Of a DNA stretch of 8,430 bases, positions 4,935 to 8,430 are shown piece after piece. Location: NCBI GenBank assembly GCA_017431395.1, contig JAFRLD010000089.1:1-8430 (forward strand). The letters are read 5' to 3'. Within the stretch, counting starts at the first letter, position 1. Each line of letters begins with the position of its first letter. The position numbers and the translations under genes are program-made. Source of the stretch: Bacillota bacterium (lineage in GTDB: Bacteria; Bacillota; Clostridia; Peptostreptococcales; Anaerovoracaceae). Under the pieces are notes generated by a model that did not search any database, had not been told where the DNA came from, and saw only the letters and a program-made list of their open reading frames with translations.

Positions 4935-7715
4935 TCACTTTACCGTCACCTTTCGCCCCGCGTTCTTCTTCGTGAAGAACTTCTTGTATTTCTTCACGTA
5001 CTTCTTGTTCTGGACGCGGGTGCCGACCTTGACCTTTATCGTCTTGACCTTCGAACCTTTCAGGGAGCCCCTGACGGAAGCCTTTGATGACAACTTCGTC
5101 TTGAGCACGACCGTCCGGATCCGCTTCCCTTTGAAGGATCCCGCCGCAAGACGGGTAACCTTATACGCTTTCCCATCCGCCAGCTTCACCGACTTCGGGA
5201 CCGTCACCGTTTTCTTATTCTTAGCCTTGATGAGGGTGGCCTGTCCAGCCTTTGCAGAAGCCACCTTCGTGACCTTATAGGTGTTGCCGAAGACCGTATA
5301 CTTCTTACCGGTGACCACCTTGTCCGGATCCTCTCCGCCGCCCTTCAGAGCCTCGATGGCGGCTTCCGCATCCAGCAGATGCTGCAGGACCGTCTCGTCC
5401 ACGAGCAGCTTCTGGTCCGGGGTCAGCCCTTCATACTTATTTCGGGCGGCGACGATCGCAGTTTCGTCCGCCAGACTTATCTCCGATGCCGCAGGCAGGG
5501 CATTGATCAGGTCCGTCACGATCTGGGCCTGGATCCGGTCCTGCTCCTCCTTATATGGCTGTGAGGACTTCTCCTGGGTATAATCATCGCTGTAGAACAG
5601 GACGAGCTCGTCCCCATCCTCCAGGAAGTAGAGGTCGACGCCGACCCCGGGTTCTTCGTCATTGATCGCATACATCCAGCCGGAATTCTCACCGTTATCC
5701 TTTTCGTTCACATAAATGACCTGCTCCGGATCGTCCAGCAGGGCCGGCGGGACCTGCACGCCGCTCACATACAGGCTTCCATACTCGTTGTTGCTTCCCC
5801 CGTTCATCCCGAGTCCTGCATCCGAGAGAGCATGCCGGATCAAATCGCCGGCGGTAAAATTGATCGGGATCTGGTATCTCTTCTGCGGGATCCACTCCTC
5901 CAGATTCCCCCGAACCCGGGTATGAATGCCGCAGTCCGCGTCCGGCCCATGCGGCCTGTCACCGAGCAGAGTGAAGTAGACGTCTATGGTCTCTCCGGTA
6001 TCCGGCTCCAGGACCCTGACTGTGAACTCCGTCCGGACCGTTCTGTACACTGCAGTAAGGGTGAGTACCGCCCGCTTGCTGCTGTCAAAGCCGGTGATGA
6101 TCAGGTTCTCATCATCCCCGCGAATGGTTTCCACCCTGCCATCGCTCCAGGAAAGGTCAAAAATCAGATCGTCCAGAGCAAGTTCTTCTCCGGTTTCATA
6201 TTCTTCCTTGTATCCCTCTTTCAGGACAAGGGAGGTCGGCACCGCGATCACCTGCGGCTCCGGACAGGAAGCTCCCTGCACCCAGTTCCCCAGGCTGCCT
6301 TCCGCTTCATTCAGAAGCGTTGTCACGATCCCATCCTGAAGCTGCTCCTCTGTGACCATTTTCGCCAGCTTATCCGCATCCGCCCCAAGAGGATCATCGG
6401 TACGGTTATGATCTGCCCTCAGATTGCCGGCATATGTCGTATTCACTCCTTCGATCAGCGGGATCTCTTTGCTGGTATCAAAATAGCAGTCTCCGATCTC
6501 CGTCTCATGTGTCTCGCAGCTTGTGTCTACGTATGCTACGCCACCGATCCCCCTCGCTGCGCCGCAGTCTGCTCTGTAGTAATTATCCTGAATGATATCG
6601 TAGCGGTCCAGCCCACGGAATGCCCCTGCGATCCCCCCGGCATTCGTTCCTGCTGTCGCGGAAACAGTACCGGTAAACAGGTTGCTCTGCAGGAAACCGA
6701 TGCCGTTTTCCCATACCTGCAGGGATGTTTCATAACCTATGATCCCTCCCGCTTTATCAGCGGCCTGAACAGATCCAGTGCTGAGGCAGTTGGTCACGCT
6801 TAGCATCGGTGCATTCGGCGCTGTATCGATGCCCCATCGGGCCCCTCCATAACTACCACCCGCGATCCCTCCGGCGTTTTCACCGCTGGCGATCACCTGA
6901 CCCGAGAATACGCAGTTGCTGATGCTGGTCCGGCTCATGGAATTGCCCTTAGCTCCGATGATACCACCGACATAATCCTTGCCGTACACGGTCGCTGCGC
7001 TGCGGCAGCCGGTCATCATACCGTTATAATTCCCGGCAAACGAACCGATCCAGTTCTGGTCTTTATCACAGCCGATGACCACGCCTGCCTCGACCGTACA
7101 GTTCACGATATTCACAGCATTACCCGCCGCCGCATACCCGCTGACGAAACCGGATCCCTGAATGGATGTCCCGGCCAGGATCCTGACATTCTCCACATCT
7201 GCTGTCACAACACCGAAGGATGCGGTCCCGTCCGGTCCCCGGTCCACCACGTAATCACGGATCAGCCCGTTTCCTTTGATCTCTTCTCCGGCAATGCCAA
7301 GGTTTCGGATCGTCGCCTCCCGGACATATCCGAGCAAAGGCTGGCCTCCCTTAGCCGATGTGACCGTGTGTCCGCCGCCATCCAGGATCCCGCTGAACGG
7401 AAGGATATTCATCCCGTTCGCCGGGCTGTCCTCTCCCTGCTTAAGAGTCCCGATGGGCTCCCACTGGTCCGGCAGCTGGATATCCTCCGTGAGTAGCAGA
7501 TGTCTGCCTGAGAAACTGTCGCCGGCAGCCACATCTTCCCGGACCTTCTCCAGGTCTGCAGGGGTTTCTATGCGATATGGGTCCGCGCTCGTTCCACTGC
7601 CGTTCAGGTCTGCTGCCCAGACGGAGTCCGTCATCAAAAAGCCGGCTGCAAAAAGTGAAGCCATGACCAGTATCACAAGTATTCTGTTTCGCTGTGTCAT
7701 TTTAATGGTTTTCAT
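4935..7715 (-). CDS. Secreted multidomain surface protein with GLUG repeats, Big_3-like Ig domain and DUF4430 domain
   Basis: I place the start at the ATG at 7715 (926 residues), because GGAGG lies 7 bases upstream; an in-frame GTG at 7736 would add 7 residues without a comparable site. Residues 1-34 form a signal peptide (positive KTIKMTQRNR, hydrophobic core, cleavage near VWA-A). Residues about 63-423 hold GLUG-type repeats with motifs such as YVGGIIG, NAGGIAG and KAGGIIG, probably a right-handed beta solenoid. Residues 490-568 resemble a Big_3 Ig domain (SWSDGR ... ITGFDSS). Residues 576-711 match DUF4430, seen in GWMYAINDEEPGVGV and LEDGDELVLFYS; this fold is related to the cobalamin-contacting C-terminal domain of transcobalamin. 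Residues 721-790 are a helical repeat (ADETAIVAARNKYEGLTPDQ), and 801-926 are a lysine-rich LRR-like tail. There is no LPXTG motif, so attachment is probably non-covalent. It lies 21 bases upstream of the fusion and is probably co-transcribed. A ligand-binding role is inferred, not shown. Confidence 0.88.
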   Translation of the reverse strand: MKTIKMTQRNRILVILVMASLFAAGFLMTDSVWAADLNGSGTSADPYRIETPADLEKVREDVAAGDSFSGRHLLLTEDIQLPDQWEPIGTLKQGEDSPANGMNILPFSGILDGGGHTVTSAKGGQPLLGYVREATIRNLGIAGEEIKGNGLIRDYVVDRGPDGTASFGVVTADVENVRILAGTSIQGSGFVSGYAAAGNAVNIVNCTVEAGVVIGCDKDQNWIGSFAGNYNGMMTGCRSAATVYGKDYVGGIIGAKGNSMSRTSISNCVFSGQVIASGENAGGIAGGSYGGARWGIDTAPNAPMLSVTNCLSTGSVQAADKAGGIIGYETSLQVWENGIGFLQSNLFTGTVSATAGTNAGGIAGAFRGLDRYDIIQDNYYRADCGAARGIGGVAYVDTSCETHETEIGDCYFDTSKEIPLIEGVNTTYAGNLRADHNRTDDPLGADADKLAKMVTEEQLQDGIVTTLLNEAEGSLGNWVQGASCPEPQVIAVPTSLVLKEGYKEEYETGEELALDDLIFDLSWSDGRVETIRGDDENLIITGFDSSKRAVLTLTAVYRTVRTEFTVRVLEPDTGETIDVYFTLLGDRPHGPDADCGIHTRVRGNLEEWIPQKRYQIPINFTAGDLIRHALSDAGLGMNGGSNNEYGSLYVSGVQVPPALLDDPEQVIYVNEKDNGENSGWMYAINDEEPGVGVDLYFLEDGDELVLFYSDDYTQEKSSQPYKEEQDRIQAQIVTDLINALPAASEISLADETAIVAARNKYEGLTPDQKLLVDETVLQHLLDAEAAIEALKGGGEDPDKVVTGKKYTVFGNTYKVTKVASAKAGQATLIKAKNKKTVTVPKSVKLADGKAYKVTRLAAGSFKGKRIRTVVLKTKLSSKASVRGSLKGSKVKTIKVKVGTRVQNKKYVKKYKKFFTKKNAGRKVTVK

Positions 7716-7722
7716 AAGCCGG

Positions 7723-7727
7723 CCTCC
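7723..7727 (-). promoter_or_regulatory. Ribosome binding site GGAGG of the DUF4430 surface protein
   Basis: The minus strand reads GCGGAGGCCGGCTTATG, placing GGAGG 7 bases before the ATG at 7715. This site decides the start: the in-frame GTG at 7736 lies upstream of it, and the site itself would be inside the coding region if that GTG were used. Confidence 0.8.
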
Positions 7728-7751
7728 GCCCGACACATCATCTTCCGATAC

Positions 7752-7797
7752 GAGAAGGCTGCCACATTGATCCTGTCATCAACGAAGCAGCCTTCCC
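7752..7797 (-). other. Long hairpin in the leader of the DUF4430 gene
   Basis: In the minus-strand RNA, the arms at 7797-7787 (GGGAAGGCTGC) and 7762-7752 (GCAGCCTTCTC) pair over 11 positions. The pairing continues inward through 7786-7778 (TTCGTTGAT) and 7771-7763 (ATCAATGTG) with G·U wobbles and one U·U mismatch, closing on a 6-base loop GACAGG. That is about 19 pairs in all. No U-tract follows, so it is not a standard terminator. It ends about 37 bases before the start codon. It may be an attenuator, processing site or part of a structured regulatory leader. Confidence 0.6.
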
Positions 7798-7804
7798 TAC
7801 TGTC

Positions 7805-7832
7805 ACGGGGTCAGTACACACCTCTGCCCCGT
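7805..7832 (-). other. Short hairpin just after the upstream stop codon
   Basis: The arms 7832-7827 (ACGGGG on the minus strand) and 7810-7805 (CCCCGT) pair perfectly, and a CAG/CTG inner helix forms after a one-base bulge. It sits 10 bases past the TAA of the upstream gene and directly before the long hairpin. In the minus-strand RNA it is followed by GACAGTAGGG rather than U residues, so a rho-independent terminator is not supported in this direction. On the plus strand a T-rich stretch follows, but no plus-strand gene is known here. Confidence 0.45.
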
Positions 7833-7842
7833 TTCCTTTGCC

Positions 7843-8430
7843 TTATTTGATCTTGATCTTGACTGTAGCTGGTTTCGTCACCTTCGCGAATTCTCTATTG
7901 CCTGAATCGGTCACATTGACTTTGATCCTATAGGTCTTTCCCTTCTTCAGCCCTTTCTTGACGGTGATCTTACCACTCTTTGATACGGTGATCTTCTTGT
8001 TTTTCGTCACCTGCTTATATGTGATCTTGCCCTTCTTATCTGTGATCTTGAATGCCTTCTTCGCGGAGATCACGGTCTTTTTCTTAGCCTTGGCATTGAC
8101 ATTCTTGCCAGTTGCCTTCATCGGGTTGGCTTTTTTAGCTACTGTGATGATGCAGCACGGAGCAATGACCGGGCAATCTGCCTCGAAGGCTGTTTCTGCA
8201 CCCCATGGAAGCACGCTGTCTTTGACTGCTCCATTCGCTGTCAGGATAAAGGTTCCAGCTTCGAAGAAGCTGACCGTAGCCTTACCCTCTGCATCAGTCT
8301 TCAGATCTGCTCCCTGATCATCTCCGAGCGGGATGAACGTACCGTCTTCCCAAATACCGATGTTCACTCCTACGGCCGGTGCCGGAGGATTGACCGTCAT
8401 CGCCTGATAACCTTCCAGCTTGACAGTTAT
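7843..8430 (-). CDS. C-terminal part of a secreted Ig-like/lysine-rich surface protein (5' end outside window)
   Basis: The frame is open to the right edge, giving 195 visible residues. An in-frame ATG at 8400 exists, but the upstream codons (ITVKLEGYQA) continue a beta strand, so I treat it as internal. Residues about 1-98 look like a transthyretin- or Ig-like domain: GVNIGIWEDGTFIPLGDD, then TDAEGKATVSFFEAGTF, ending in DCPVIAPCCIITV with three cysteines (86, 92, 93). Residues 99-195 are a lysine-rich Ig-like C-terminal domain with the pattern SKSGKITVKKGLKKGKTYRI. I recognise this type as a common tail of surface proteins in Clostridia. There is no LPXTG motif. It precedes the DUF4430 gene by 127 bases in the same direction, and the two may act together at the cell surface. 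The N-terminus, including any signal peptide, is not visible, and the specific function is unknown. Confidence 0.75.
   Translation of the reverse strand: MTVKLEGYQAMTVNPPAPAVGVNIGIWEDGTFIPLGDDQGADLKTDAEGKATVSFFEAGTFILTANGAVKDSVLPWGAETAFEADCPVIAPCCIITVAKKANPMKATGKNVNAKAKKKTVISAKKAFKITDKKGKITYKQVTKNKKITVSKSGKITVKKGLKKGKTYRIKVNVTDSGNREFAKVTKPATVKIKIK

Noticed and set aside
5832..6803. Plus-strand open frame of 323 codons opposite the surface-protein gene
   Set aside because: The minus-strand frame has a signal peptide, GLUG, Ig and DUF4430 motifs and a good ribosome binding site; the plus-strand translation has none.
7716..7736. GTG at 7736 as the start of the DUF4430 protein
   Set aside because: It would place the GGAGG site inside the coding sequence and add MSGGGRL before a normal signal peptide. 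The ATG at 7715 has ideal spacing.
7737..7842. Rho-independent terminator after the upstream surface-protein gene
   Set aside because: Both hairpins are strong, but neither is followed by a U-tract in the minus-strand transcript.
7737..7842. Cobalamin riboswitch
   Set aside because: Only scattered short matches exist, the B12 box is not intact, and the dominant long hairpin does not fit the known fold. It is kept as a test in the leader finding.
8398..8400. ATG at 8400 as the true start of the right-edge gene
   Set aside because: The frame stays open upstream to the window edge with beta-strand-like residues, and a start here would give a surface protein without a signal peptide.

Overview
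The window looks like chromosome of a moderately GC-rich anaerobic member of the Bacillota (class Clostridia). This is inferred from Shine-Dalgarno sites of the GGAGG type, GLUG/Ig-like/lysine-rich surface proteins of the kind common in gut and rumen Clostridia, and a nitrogenase-like gene pair without the usual nif genes in view. Every gene I support is on the minus strand, so the biological order runs from high to low coordinates. I see no RNA genes, mobile elements or CRISPR arrays, and no gene-free stretch over 300 bases.

Region by region: (1) 8430-7843 is the 3' end of a secreted protein with an Ig-like or transthyretin-like fold and a lysine-rich C-terminal domain. (2) 7842-7716 is a 127-base spacer with two hairpins. 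(3) 7715-4935 encodes a 926-residue secreted multidomain protein: signal peptide, GLUG-type beta repeats, Big_3-like Ig domain, DUF4430 (transcobalamin C-terminal-like) domain, three-helix repeat and basic LRR-like tail. (4) 4913-2613 encodes a 766-residue protein in which a complete NifH-like reductase is joined by a Pro/Ala/Glu-rich linker to a NifD-like subunit. (5) 2602-1367 encodes the NifK-like partner, translationally coupled to the fusion. (6) 1366-1250 separates this operon from the next and holds a possible promoter. (7) 1249-308 encodes a MoxR-type AAA+ ATPase, overlapping by 4 bases a DUF58-type membrane protein that runs off the left edge.

The core of interest is regions 3-5. They have spacers of 21 and 10 bases and probably form one transcript. 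The fusion carries the nucleotide-binding loop and both 4Fe-4S cysteines of a NifH, and the NifD-like half keeps three cluster cysteines. The NifK-like half keeps only one. This 3+1 pattern resembles the tetrapyrrole-reducing relatives of nitrogenase more than true nitrogenase. Together with a surface DUF4430 protein encoded just upstream, this suggests, as a hypothesis only, capture of a tetrapyrrole or corrinoid-like compound followed by ATP-driven cytoplasmic reduction. The natural H-D fusion and its 1:1 stoichiometry are the most unusual observations. The substrate cannot be read from the sequence.
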